This document shows, piece after piece, positions 8,689-16,140 of a DNA stretch of 64,000 nt (its first letter is position 1; each line of letters starts with the position of its first letter). The DNA is from Paucibacter sp. Y2R2-4 (GTDB lineage: Bacteria; Pseudomonadota; Gammaproteobacteria; Burkholderiales; Burkholderiaceae_C). The DNA is taken from the NCBI RefSeq assembly GCF_025717535.1, contig NZ_JAJIRO010000004.1:124001-188000 (forward strand), written 5' to 3'. A program made the translations under genes and the position numbers. The notes under the pieces are model-generated. The model did no database searches. It saw only the letters and a list, made by a program, of their open reading frames with translations, and was not told the DNA's origin.

Positions 8689-10962
8689 TCACGCCGGCTT
8701 GATTGCAGCGCCGGCGTCGGCTGCTGCAGTCGCGAGTTTTGAAAATGATAACGAAACTTGCGCACCCACCACCGGCTGGGTTTCATCACCCCCCGCATGC
8801 AGGTTGCTCAAACGGATGCGCGCGCCGTGTTCGTCGGCGATTTTCTTGACCACGGCCAAGCCCAGACCGGTGCCCTTGGTCTTGGTCGTGACGTAGGGCT
8901 CAAAGGCGCGTTTCAGCACCTTCTCGGCAAAGCCGGCACCATTGTCGATGATTTGTAAGCGCAAAGAGCTGGGCTGACCACTTTCATTGACGCTTTGCTG
9001 TGTGCGCACCAGCACATGGCCATCGACTCGGTCTTGTACCGCATCCAGCGCGTTCTGCACCAGGTTGTGAATGACCTGGCGCAGCTGCGTGGCGTCACCC
9101 CGGATGCGGCTGGCCTCATCGGCCAGTTCGGCATGCAGGCGGCCGGCTTCTTGAGCCTCGGCGTAGAGCGTCAGCACTTCGCTGACCAGGGCATTCAAAT
9201 CGAGCGGCTTGAGCTGCGCCGAGGGCAGGCGCGCATAGTCACGGAACTCATTGACCAGTTGCTTCATCGACTGCACCTGGTTGACGATGGTGGCCACCGA
9301 GCGCACCAGCATGGCTTGGTCGGTGCCCTCGAGCTTGGCTTCGAGCTTGTGCTGCAGGCGCTCGGCCGAGAGCTGAATCGGCGTCAAGGGGTTCTTGATC
9401 TCATGCGCCAAGCGCCGGGCCACCTCGCTCCAGGCCGCCGAACGCTGCGCCGAGACCACCTCGGAGATATCGTCAAACACCATCAAGCGGGCCTCGTGCG
9501 GCAGCGGCGCGCCGCGCACCAGCAGGGTCAGCACATCGCCATGGGCGTCGAGCTTGAGCTCGAACGCGTCTTGCCAGTGATCACTCTCGCCGCTGGCCGC
9601 ATTGGCCGGGCTGTATTGCTCGAAGCGCTGGGCGATCTCATCGGCAAAGGTTTGCAAGGCTTCGATCTCGTTCAGGCGATGCCCCTGAAAATCGCTCGGC
9701 GGCAGGCGCAGGATACGGGTCGCCCCGGGGTTGATGGTCTCAACCCGCTGCTGTGAATCAAACACGATCACGCCGGCGGTCAGATTGTCCAGAATCGTCT
9801 GCAAATGGGTGCGGGCGCTTTCCAGCTCGGCCACGCTGCGCTCGACCATGGCGCGGGCGTCGGAGAGCTGCTCGGTCATGTCGGCAAACGAGCGGGTCAA
9901 GCCACCCAACTCATCGCGCGAGCTGAGCATGGGCTTGCGGCTCAAGTCGCCCTGCGCCACCTGGCGCACGCCGTCGGCCAAGAGCAGCAAGGGCCGCGCC
10001 AGCTGGTTGCCCAGGGTGACGGCCAGCAGCAAGGCCGCGAACACCGCCAGAATCAACACCAGGGTCAGCGTACCCAGATACATGCGGCGCAGGCCGTCGC
10101 GCTCCAAGGCGCGCTGCTGGTACTCGCTGCTGGCGGTTTGCACGGCCAAGGCATTGGCCAGCACCGCGCGCGGCACCCGCTGCACCACCATCAAAAATCG
10201 CTCGCCCACGCCGCCGCTGCCCAAGCGCAACTCGGTGTTCGGCAGCAGCGCCAGAGCGCGGATGCGGGCTTGGCCTTGCAGCGCCAGCGCCTCGTCCTCC
10301 AGCCCTTCCAACTGGCTGGCCACATTGGCATTGCGGGCCAGGCGCAGCATGGCGTCGCTGGGTCGATCGGCAATCAAGGAGGTGGTATCACCACCGGAGG
10401 ACATCAAGATCTGCCCGTGACCGCTGACCAAGGCCACGGTGCGTGCGCCCAGTTGCTCGCGCAAGCGTTCCAGCGCCAGCGGTTGCGGCATGCCACTGCC
10501 TTCCGACAAGCGCACTGCCGCCCCTTGGGTCTTGCTGGCCAGGTCAGTTTCCAGTCCGACCAAGGTGCCGCGCCCCAGGTTCAAACCCGCTTCCAAGGCG
10601 CTGGCCAAGCGCACATCAAACCAGCTTTCAATGCTGCGGTTGACGAACTGATAAGACACGCCGTAGATCAGCACCCCCGGCACCACGCCCACCAGCGCGA
10701 AGATGCCGGCCAGTTTCAAAAGCAGCTGACTGCCGAATTTGCCCTTGCGCACCCGCAAGGTCAGGCGCACGGCGGCGGCTCCAATCACCAGCACCAGCAA
10801 GGTGGCGACCGCGGCATTCAGCCAGAACAGCCAGACGTAATGCCGCTCGAAGAAACCACGTTCGGAGGTGGCGCCAATCGACAGAAGAAAGGCCAGCACC
10901 CCGCAAACGCCGGTGACGATCACCATGGAGATGACCCAGGCCCAACGCGCCCGTTTACTCAT
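8689..10962 (-). CDS. ntrY: membrane sensor histidine kinase, NtrY type
   Basis: The 757-residue kinase has the NtrY layout: three N-terminal helices (near residues 8-29, 45-68 and 85-105), a periplasmic region, a fourth helix near residue 300, HAMP, a PAS domain (ILDNLTAGVIVFD), HisKA with LAHEIKNPLTPIQLSAERL, and an HATPase with N-box NLVQNALDA and GTGLGLAVVKKIADEHG. It phosphorylates the regulator encoded 11 bases downstream. NtrYX systems respond to nitrogen, oxygen or redox state; the signal here is unknown. Its ATG is the last of four ATGAG copies in a 14-bp tandem repeat that forms coupled mini-ORFs (see 10958-11013). Confidence 0.9.
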   Translation of the reverse strand: MSKRARWAWVISMVIVTGVCGVLAFLLSIGATSERGFFERHYVWLFWLNAAVATLLVLVIGAAAVRLTLRVRKGKFGSQLLLKLAGIFALVGVVPGVLIYGVSYQFVNRSIESWFDVRLASALEAGLNLGRGTLVGLETDLASKTQGAAVRLSEGSGMPQPLALERLREQLGARTVALVSGHGQILMSSGGDTTSLIADRPSDAMLRLARNANVASQLEGLEDEALALQGQARIRALALLPNTELRLGSGGVGERFLMVVQRVPRAVLANALAVQTASSEYQQRALERDGLRRMYLGTLTLVLILAVFAALLLAVTLGNQLARPLLLLADGVRQVAQGDLSRKPMLSSRDELGGLTRSFADMTEQLSDARAMVERSVAELESARTHLQTILDNLTAGVIVFDSQQRVETINPGATRILRLPPSDFQGHRLNEIEALQTFADEIAQRFEQYSPANAASGESDHWQDAFELKLDAHGDVLTLLVRGAPLPHEARLMVFDDISEVVSAQRSAAWSEVARRLAHEIKNPLTPIQLSAERLQHKLEAKLEGTDQAMLVRSVATIVNQVQSMKQLVNEFRDYARLPSAQLKPLDLNALVSEVLTLYAEAQEAGRLHAELADEASRIRGDATQLRQVIHNLVQNALDAVQDRVDGHVLVRTQQSVNESGQPSSLRLQIIDNGAGFAEKVLKRAFEPYVTTKTKGTGLGLAVVKKIADEHGARIRLSNLHAGGDETQPVVGAQVSLSFSKLATAAADAGAAIKPA

Positions 10963-11013
10963 GCCCTGGTACTCATGCCATCTTGCTCATGCCATCTCGC
11001 TCATGCGCTGGTG
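10958..11013 (-). repeat. four 14-bp tandem repeats covering the ntrY start
   Basis: Four head-to-tail copies of a 14-base unit (CTCATGCCATCTTG and close variants on the + strand) fill the gap between the DUF4390 gene and ntrY. On the coding strand every unit contains GCATGAG. The first three ATGs (at 11004, 10990 and 10976) each open a five-codon ORF ending in TGA that overlaps the next ATG; the fourth ATG, at 10962, is ntrY itself. Confidence 0.85.
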
Positions 11014-11028
11014 CTCGCGCGCTTTGGC

Positions 11029-11703
11029 TCACTGGCCGCCCAGGCTGCGGATGCTGAAGTCGGGGTTCAGGGTCAGATTGCGTTCCAGCGTGAGACCCCA
11101 ACCCTGCGGCGAACCCAGGCCAATTTGCATGGGGCGTGGCAACTGGCTGGTGTCCAGGCGGTAGCTGAACTCAACGTAGTAGCGGCCTTCGTCCTCGATG
11201 TCTTTGGGCTCGGCAATGCGCCAACCCGACACGCCGCGCAGCGCCGTCAAGGCCTCGCCCAGGCTGGCATAACCCTGGTTCAGTCCACCGGTGCTGACCT
11301 TGAACTGGCGGGTCAGCGGCTGCCAAGCCAGGCGCCAGGTGCGGGTGACGCGGGTGGCGCGGTTGTCGCGCCAGTACCAGCGGTAGCGCAGCACGGCCGC
11401 CTCGGCAGTGAAATAGATGGGCACGCCTTTTTTCAGCGCCTCTTCGACAGCCGGCGGCAGCTCAAAACGGGTGCTGAAGCTCAGCTCCAGGCCTTCTTCG
11501 CTGCGCGTGGTGCTGATCTGGTTCAGCTCCACCCCTTCGGCGCGCGCCGCGCCCGGCATCATCCCCAGCAAGAGCAGGCTCAAAAGCAGCGTCGACAGCA
11601 GCGGCTGCAGGCCTCGAAGCCAGCGGCTGGCCAGATGCTTGAGCGCACCACCTCCGAGGGCGAGGCGGCCAATGCTTGCGGCGAAGACGAAGGGCGAAAT
11701 CAA
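11029..11703 (-). CDS. DUF4390 domain protein, exported
   Basis: The 224-residue product has an N-terminal signal-like helix (LLSTLLLSLLLLGMMPGAARA, residues about 35-55) and a mature part starting EGVELNQIST. Stretches such as GLELSFSTRFELPPAVEEAL, GVPIYFTAEA and RYRWYWRD are typical of DUF4390. Members are found between rsmB and ntrY throughout Burkholderiales, as here; no function is established. The longest frame opens with TTG at 11703. No convincing ATG precedes the signal helix, so the start is unsure. The neighbours suggest transcription with rsmB upstream and the ntrYX pair downstream. Confidence 0.82.
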   Translation of the reverse strand: MISPFVFAASIGRLALGGGALKHLASRWLRGLQPLLSTLLLSLLLLGMMPGAARAEGVELNQISTTRSEEGLELSFSTRFELPPAVEEALKKGVPIYFTAEAAVLRYRWYWRDNRATRVTRTWRLAWQPLTRQFKVSTGGLNQGYASLGEALTALRGVSGWRIAEPKDIEDEGRYYVEFSYRLDTSQLPRPMQIGLGSPQGWGLTLERNLTLNPDFSIRSLGGQ

Positions 11704-11822
11704 AATCGGCGACGGGCGAAAAGGTTGAACGGGCGCTAGGCTATCAAAGTTCTTGAATCAAGCCAGGCACTCGCCCAGGATGTTTCTCGGGGTATTCGGG
11801 GGCTGTTTTCGCAGCCTGGGGG

Positions 11823-13181
11823 TCAACTTTTGAGCAACAGCGCGTAATAGAACCCGTCAAGCTGAGATGGTTCCGTCGCTGCAGCCTCGTCGCCATTGTG
11901 TGCGAGCGGCAGTAAGTGCCCTGTGACGCCCTCCACTTCCTGAGCGTTCACCCCGTTTTGGCGTTGCAAAAATGCGTCGATTTGCGCCTGACCCTCGGCC
12001 TTGAAGATGGAGCAAGTGGCGTAAACGAGACGACCACCGGGTTTCAAGGTCAGCCACAAGGCGTCCAGCAAGTCGGCCTGGATTTGCGCCAAATTGGCGA
12101 TATCTGTCGGGCGACGCAGCCAGCGCACGTCCGGATGGCGCCGTACGATGCCCGAGGCGCTGCAGGGCGCATCCAACAAGATCGCGTCGAACAGGCGGCC
12201 ATCCCACCATTTGGCGGTGTCGCGGGCGTCAGCGGCGCGAGTTTCGGCCTTCAGGCCCAAGCGCTTCAAATTGTCTTGCACCCGTTCGAGCCGGCTGGCG
12301 TCGCTGTCCAGGGCCAGCAGATCCAGATCGGCCAGCTCCAGCAGATGCACGGTCTTGCCGCCCGGTGCCGAGCAGGCGTCCAGCACGCGGGCGCCGGCCG
12401 GCAAACCGGCCTGGAGCAACAAAGGCGCGGCCAGCTGCGCCGCCGCATCCTGCACCGACACATCACCCTCGGCAAAACCGGGCAAGGCGCTCACGGGAAC
12501 CGCGCGGTCCAAAACCAAGGCTTGCGGCGCCAAAGGCCCGACGGGCCGGGCCGCAATGCCGGCGGCCGTCAGGCGCTGCAGATAAGCCGAAGTGGCCGCC
12601 TCGGGGCTTGAGCGCCGCGCATTGACCCGCAAGGTCATCGGCGGGTGCTGGTTATTGGCCTTCAGAATGGCCTGCCATTGCTGTGGCCAGTCCTTCTGCA
12701 ATTGCTCGATCCACCACAGTGGATGATTGAACAAGGCCTGCGGCTGGGCGGCCAGGGCCAGCACGATGGCCTCACGCTCGCGCAAAAAACGCCGCAGCAC
12801 GGCGTTGACAAAACCGGCGCTGGCCGGCGCCCGCTTGCGCACCGCGCTGACCACTTGGTCCACCACCGTATGGTCGGCATAAGGGCGCTCTTCAGCGCCT
12901 GGCCAGAGCAGCGCCAAGGCGCTGAGCAGCAGCGGCTCCACCTTGGGCGGAGGGGCTTTGGGGGCCAAGTGCTGACGAGCCGCTTCGGCGGCGCCCAGCT
13001 GGCGCAGCACGTAAAAACTCAGCGACTGAGTGCCGGGGCGCAAGTCCGCCGGGCAGCGCGCCAGCACCTCGGTCAAGGAGCGGCCGGTGCGCACGGCCTG
13101 CACGGCATCGGCCACCTGCAGCATCAAGCGCTGCAGCGGCGGGGAAAGCGTGGGAGAGGAAGAGGAGGAGTTCTGTGTCAC
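11823..13181 (-). CDS. rsmB: 16S rRNA (cytosine967-C5)-methyltransferase
   Basis: The enzyme methylates C967 of 16S rRNA using S-adenosylmethionine. It has the N-terminal NusB-like domain (about residues 20-150) and a Rossmann methyltransferase domain with CSAPGGKTVHLLELAD (SAM motif), the DAPCSASG motif and YATCSIF, which supplies the catalytic cysteine. The frame stays open to 13316, but that extension is low-complexity and overlaps the folE promoter. I choose GTG 13181 (VTQNSSSSSPTL), giving 452 residues, near the family length. It is the first gene of the leftward operon and diverges from folE. Function is firm; the start is moderately sure. Confidence 0.9.
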   Translation of the reverse strand: MTQNSSSSSPTLSPPLQRLMLQVADAVQAVRTGRSLTEVLARCPADLRPGTQSLSFYVLRQLGAAEAARQHLAPKAPPPKVEPLLLSALALLWPGAEERPYADHTVVDQVVSAVRKRAPASAGFVNAVLRRFLREREAIVLALAAQPQALFNHPLWWIEQLQKDWPQQWQAILKANNQHPPMTLRVNARRSSPEAATSAYLQRLTAAGIAARPVGPLAPQALVLDRAVPVSALPGFAEGDVSVQDAAAQLAAPLLLQAGLPAGARVLDACSAPGGKTVHLLELADLDLLALDSDASRLERVQDNLKRLGLKAETRAADARDTAKWWDGRLFDAILLDAPCSASGIVRRHPDVRWLRRPTDIANLAQIQADLLDALWLTLKPGGRLVYATCSIFKAEGQAQIDAFLQRQNGVNAQEVEGVTGHLLPLAHNGDEAAATEPSQLDGFYYALLLKS

Positions 13182-13290
13182 CGACTCAGTGTAGGCGAGC
13201 CGGCTGCGCGCAGCGCTGCAAGACCCGCGCCAGCGAGGTCTTTGCAAAGCAGACACAATGGTCCTGTTACCGCCCCGAAAGAGAAGGCCC

Positions 13291-14016
13291 ATGTCCGGCA
13301 AACTGTCGACCCCCACCGTATCCCTCAGCGCGGCCGAGTTGTCCGCCCTGCCCGCTTCTGAGCGCGTGCGCTACCGCTTGATCAGCGCCGGCTGCCGCCA
13401 CCACGCCAACGACAATATCTCCGCCTTCATTGAAGACGGCGAGTTGGCGGAGTTGCAGGCCGAGGTGCAAGCGCAGATGCAGGGCGTTTTGCGCGCACTG
13501 GTGATCGACACCGACAGCGACCACAACACCCAGGACACCGCCAAGCGCGTGGCCAAGATGTTTGTGCAAGAAATCTTCAAGGGCCGCTACCAGCCGATGC
13601 CGGCGGTGACCGAATTCCCCAATGTCACCCGCTTGAATGAGCTGATGATCGTGGGCCCCATCACCGTGCGCAGCGCCTGCTCGCACCACCTCTGCCCCAT
13701 CATGGGCAAGGTCTGGATCGGCTTGCTGCCTAACGAGCATTCCAATCTGATCGGCCTGTCCAAGTACGCCCGCATCTGCGACTGGATCATGAGCCGGCCG
13801 CAGATCCAGGAAGAAGCCGTCACCATGCTGGCCAATGAGCTGCAAGAGCGGGTGCAGCCCGACGGCTTGGCCATCGTGATGGAGGCCGACCACTTCTGCA
13901 TGCACTGGCGCGGCGTCAAGGACAACGAGTCCAAAATGACCAATAGCGTGATGCGGGGCGCCTTCCTGAAGGACCCGAATCTGCGCCGCGAATTCCTGTC
14001 TTTGATCAAACCCTGA
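13291..14016 (+). CDS. folE: GTP cyclohydrolase I
   Basis: The 241-residue enzyme converts GTP to dihydroneopterin triphosphate, the entry to folate and pterin synthesis. The zinc site is visible as Cys and His in SACSHHLCPIMGKVWIG and the later Cys in ADHFCMHWRGVKD; QDTAKRVAKMF and SNLIGLSKYARI are family landmarks. ATG 13291 sits after GAGAAGG at 13281-13287, so I prefer it to the upstream in-frame codon at 13258. A BLUF photoreceptor gene follows within 30 bases on the same strand. Reduced folate is a photolyase antenna chromophore in many bacteria, which may be relevant to the light genes at 22-27 kb. Confidence 0.95.
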   Translation: MSGKLSTPTVSLSAAELSALPASERVRYRLISAGCRHHANDNISAFIEDGELAELQAEVQAQMQGVLRALVIDTDSDHNTQDTAKRVAKMFVQEIFKGRYQPMPAVTEFPNVTRLNELMIVGPITVRSACSHHLCPIMGKVWIGLLPNEHSNLIGLSKYARICDWIMSRPQIQEEAVTMLANELQERVQPDGLAIVMEADHFCMHWRGVKDNESKMTNSVMRGAFLKDPNLRREFLSLIKP

Positions 14017-14045
14017 GCCTTGCGCGCCTACCGGAGGAATTTCCC

Positions 14046-14468
14046 ATGCTTGTCCGCCTGATGTATGCCAGCCGCGCCAATCAAGCCATGTCGGACCAGG
14101 ACCTGAGCCTGATCCTCAAACAGTCCCGCGAACACAACCCGGCCGAAGGCATCACCGGTCTGCTTTGCTACACCGACGGCATCTTTATGCAGGTGCTGGA
14201 AGGCGGGCGCGACGCCATCAATGCGCGCTACAAGCAGATCCTCACCGATGCACGCCACCATGACGTCATCCTGCTCAGCTACGAAGAAGTGGGCGAGCGA
14301 CAGTTTGCCGGCTGGTCCATGGGCCAGGTCAATCTGCATCGCCTCAACCCCGGCCTCTTGCTGAAGTACTCCGAGACCGGCCGCCTCGACCCCTACCGCA
14401 TGAGCGGCCGCTCGCTGATGGCCTTGTTCCACGAACTGGTCAGCTCGGGCGCCATCGTCTGCAACTGA
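14046..14468 (+). CDS. BLUF-domain blue-light photoreceptor, single domain
   Basis: The 140-residue protein is a stand-alone BLUF domain that binds FAD and senses blue light. The residues that define the photocycle in AppA (Tyr21, Asn45, Gln63, Trp104, Met106) map with a constant offset of 14 to Tyr7, Asn31, Gln49, Trp90 and Met92, so a working photocycle is likely. The C-terminal 45 residues form the usual cap helices, with no effector domain; such short proteins act by binding a partner. It follows folE by 29 bases with ribosome site GGAGGAA, so co-transcription with folE is likely. The output partner is not identifiable here. Confidence 0.93.
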   Translation: MLVRLMYASRANQAMSDQDLSLILKQSREHNPAEGITGLLCYTDGIFMQVLEGGRDAINARYKQILTDARHHDVILLSYEEVGERQFAGWSMGQVNLHRLNPGLLLKYSETGRLDPYRMSGRSLMALFHELVSSGAIVCN

Positions 14469-14497
14469 GGCCGCGCGCTCGGCTCAGCGCGCTCAGC

Positions 14498-15043
14498 TCA
14501 CAGCGAGCGCGCCTCCCGAAAGCCATAGACGCTGGCCAGAATACGGGTCGGAAACTGGGTGATGGCCTCGTTGAAATGGCCCACTGCCTGATTGAAAAGC
14601 TGGCGGGTGAAGCTGCGCTGGCGCTCGATCATCTTCAACTCATCCACCAAGGCAAACAGCTCCGCGTGCTCACGCAACTCGGCGTGGTGGTCGAGCAATG
14701 ACATCAGGCGAGTCAGCGCCGCGGCATGCACTGCGCTGGCCACGCCCAAGCTGGCCACCGGGTCGCCCGCATAGGGCCGCGCCCGCACCGCCTGCGCAGC
14801 GGCCTGCGCCTCGGCCTGCGCCGCATCCAGCGCATCGAAGGTCGCCTGCTCATTGCTGAGCAAAGGCCGCAGAATGGCCAGCAACTTGGCGCAGGTGTTG
14901 GCGCGTGCGCTCAAGTGCTCATCCAGCTGCGCATAAGCCGTGGTGATGGCATTGCGCAAGCTCATCAAGCGGTTGTAGGCGCCGATGCACCAAAAAGTCA
15001 GCAGGGCCAACATGCCCCAGCCCAACCAGCTGAGGTCAAACAT
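14498..15043 (-). CDS. LemA family protein
   Basis: The 181-residue protein has one N-terminal membrane helix ([17 protein letters not shown]) followed by long amphipathic helices, with [22 protein letters not shown] near the N-terminus and [20 protein letters not shown] at the C-terminus. These are the LemA family hallmarks. LemA proteins have a short periplasmic N-terminus and a helical-bundle domain; their role is unclear. It starts at ATG 15043, overlapping the end of queC by eight bases, so it is probably co-transcribed with queC. A longer in-frame start at 15151 would run through queC and is not supported. Confidence 0.83.
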   Translation of the reverse strand: MFDLSWLGWGMLALLTFWCIGAYNRLMSLRNAITTAYAQLDEHLSARANTCAKLLAILRPLLSNEQATFDALDAAQAEAQAAAQAVRARPYAGDPVASLGVASAVHAAALTRLMSLLDHHAELREHAELFALVDELKMIERQRSFTRQLFNQAVGHFNEAITQFPTRILASVYGFREARSL

Positions 15044-15776
15044 AGCCGCCCTGCTGCTTCTGCTCAAACTCGAAGTAACCGCGCGCGCGCAGCTCGCAAG
15101 CGGGGCAGCTGCCGCAGCCATAGCCCCAGGCATGGCGCTGGCTGCGCTCACCCAAGTAGCAAGTGTGGGTGTGCTCGATGATCAACTCATTCAAGGCCAC
15201 GCCCCCGAGCTGCTCGGTCATCGCCCAGGTCTGCGCCTTGGTGATGAACATCAAGGGCGTCTCCAGCGTCATCGGCGCATCCAGCCCCAGGCTCAACGCC
15301 ACTTGCAAGGCCTTGAGCGTGTTGTCGCGGCAATCGGGGTAGCCAGAAAAATCGGTCTCGCACATGCCGCCCACCAGCACCGAGGCGCCACGCCGATAGG
15401 CCAGCGTCGCCGCAAAGGTCAGGAACAAGAGATTGCGGCCCGGCACAAAGGTATTGGGCAAGCCATTGGCCTGCATCTCAATGGCGCGGTCTTCGGTCAG
15501 GGCGGTGGAAGAGATTTGCCCCAGCAGACTCAGGTCCAGCAGATGGTCCTCCCCCAGCTTGGCGCCCCAGGCCAGGAAGCGCGCACTCAGCTCGCTGCGC
15601 ACGGTTTGGCGGCACTCCAGCTCGATGCGGTGGCGCTGGCCGTAGTCAAACCCTAAGGTTTCGACTTCAGCATAACGCTCCAAAGCCCAGGCAAGGCAGG
15701 CCGTTGAATCCTGACCGCCGGAAAACAAAACCAAGGCCTTGCGGTGCTGATTGGCAGGCGAAACAGAGGTACTCAT
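15036..15776 (-). CDS. queC: 7-cyano-7-deazaguanine (preQ0) synthase
   Basis: The 246-residue enzyme turns 7-carboxy-7-deazaguanine into preQ0 with ATP and ammonia, in queuosine tRNA-modification biosynthesis. The ATP pyrophosphatase loop [14 protein letters not shown] lies near residue 20, GQRHRIEL and [13 protein letters not shown] follow, and the zinc cluster at the C-terminus has four cysteines in [19 protein letters not shown] with one more Cys three residues on. I take ATG 15776 ([10 protein letters not shown]) rather than the upstream codon at 15854, which would add a Cys/His/Trp-rich leader not seen in the family. No other queuosine gene is adjacent. Confidence 0.94.
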   Translation of the reverse strand: MSTSVSPANQHRKALVLFSGGQDSTACLAWALERYAEVETLGFDYGQRHRIELECRQTVRSELSARFLAWGAKLGEDHLLDLSLLGQISSTALTEDRAIEMQANGLPNTFVPGRNLLFLTFAATLAYRRGASVLVGGMCETDFSGYPDCRDNTLKALQVALSLGLDAPMTLETPLMFITKAQTWAMTEQLGGVALNELIIEHTHTCYLGERSQRHAWGYGCGSCPACELRARGYFEFEQKQQGGYV

Positions 15777-15885
15777 GAGCGGAATTCCAAAGACATGGGC
15801 GCAAGTGTGCCAGGGTCGAGGGCTGGGCACTTGGGAACTGTTGCTCGCACCCAAATCCTCCGAGGGGCAGCCAAGCGGTCCAAGT

Positions 15886-15921
15886 AAAAAGGTCCCGCAA
15901 GCCTCAAGGCTGCGGGACCTT
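15886..15921 (-). terminator. rho-independent terminator of the metalloprotease gene
   Basis: An 11-bp stem (AAGGTCCCGCA at 15889-15899 pairing with 15911-15921) is followed leftward by five T residues. It lies just past the protease stop at 15945 and ahead of queC. Confidence 0.85.
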
Positions 15922-15944
15922 CAGAAGCAAAGTCTTCTCGTCGC

Positions 15945-16140
15945 TTACTTGGAGCAGGTGCTGTTGGCGGGCAGCAAACGAGTCACGGCGCTCAGATCGC
16001 GCAGGTCCACCGCACCGTCTTTGTTGACATCGGCGCGCGGGTCAAAGCCTGCCTGGCCGGCACGCTTGCCAAACGAAGCCTTCACGATGGCAAGGTCGGC
16101 GCAGTCAATCACGCCGTCGCCGTTCGGGTCAACGGCCAGC
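15945..16140 (-). other. dockerin-encoding segment of the metalloprotease gene
   Basis: This 3' part encodes roughly residues 947-1011. Both calcium loops have Asp or Asn at positions 1, 3, 5 and 12, with Gly at position 6, as in type I dockerins. A Cys occurs in the first loop and another in the final ANSTCSK tail, so a disulfide clasp is possible. Confidence 0.85.

Noticed and set aside
9805-11739. Long rightward frame opposite ntrY and DUF4390
   Set aside because: Antisense to well-supported genes, with His/Gln/Ala bias and no domain.
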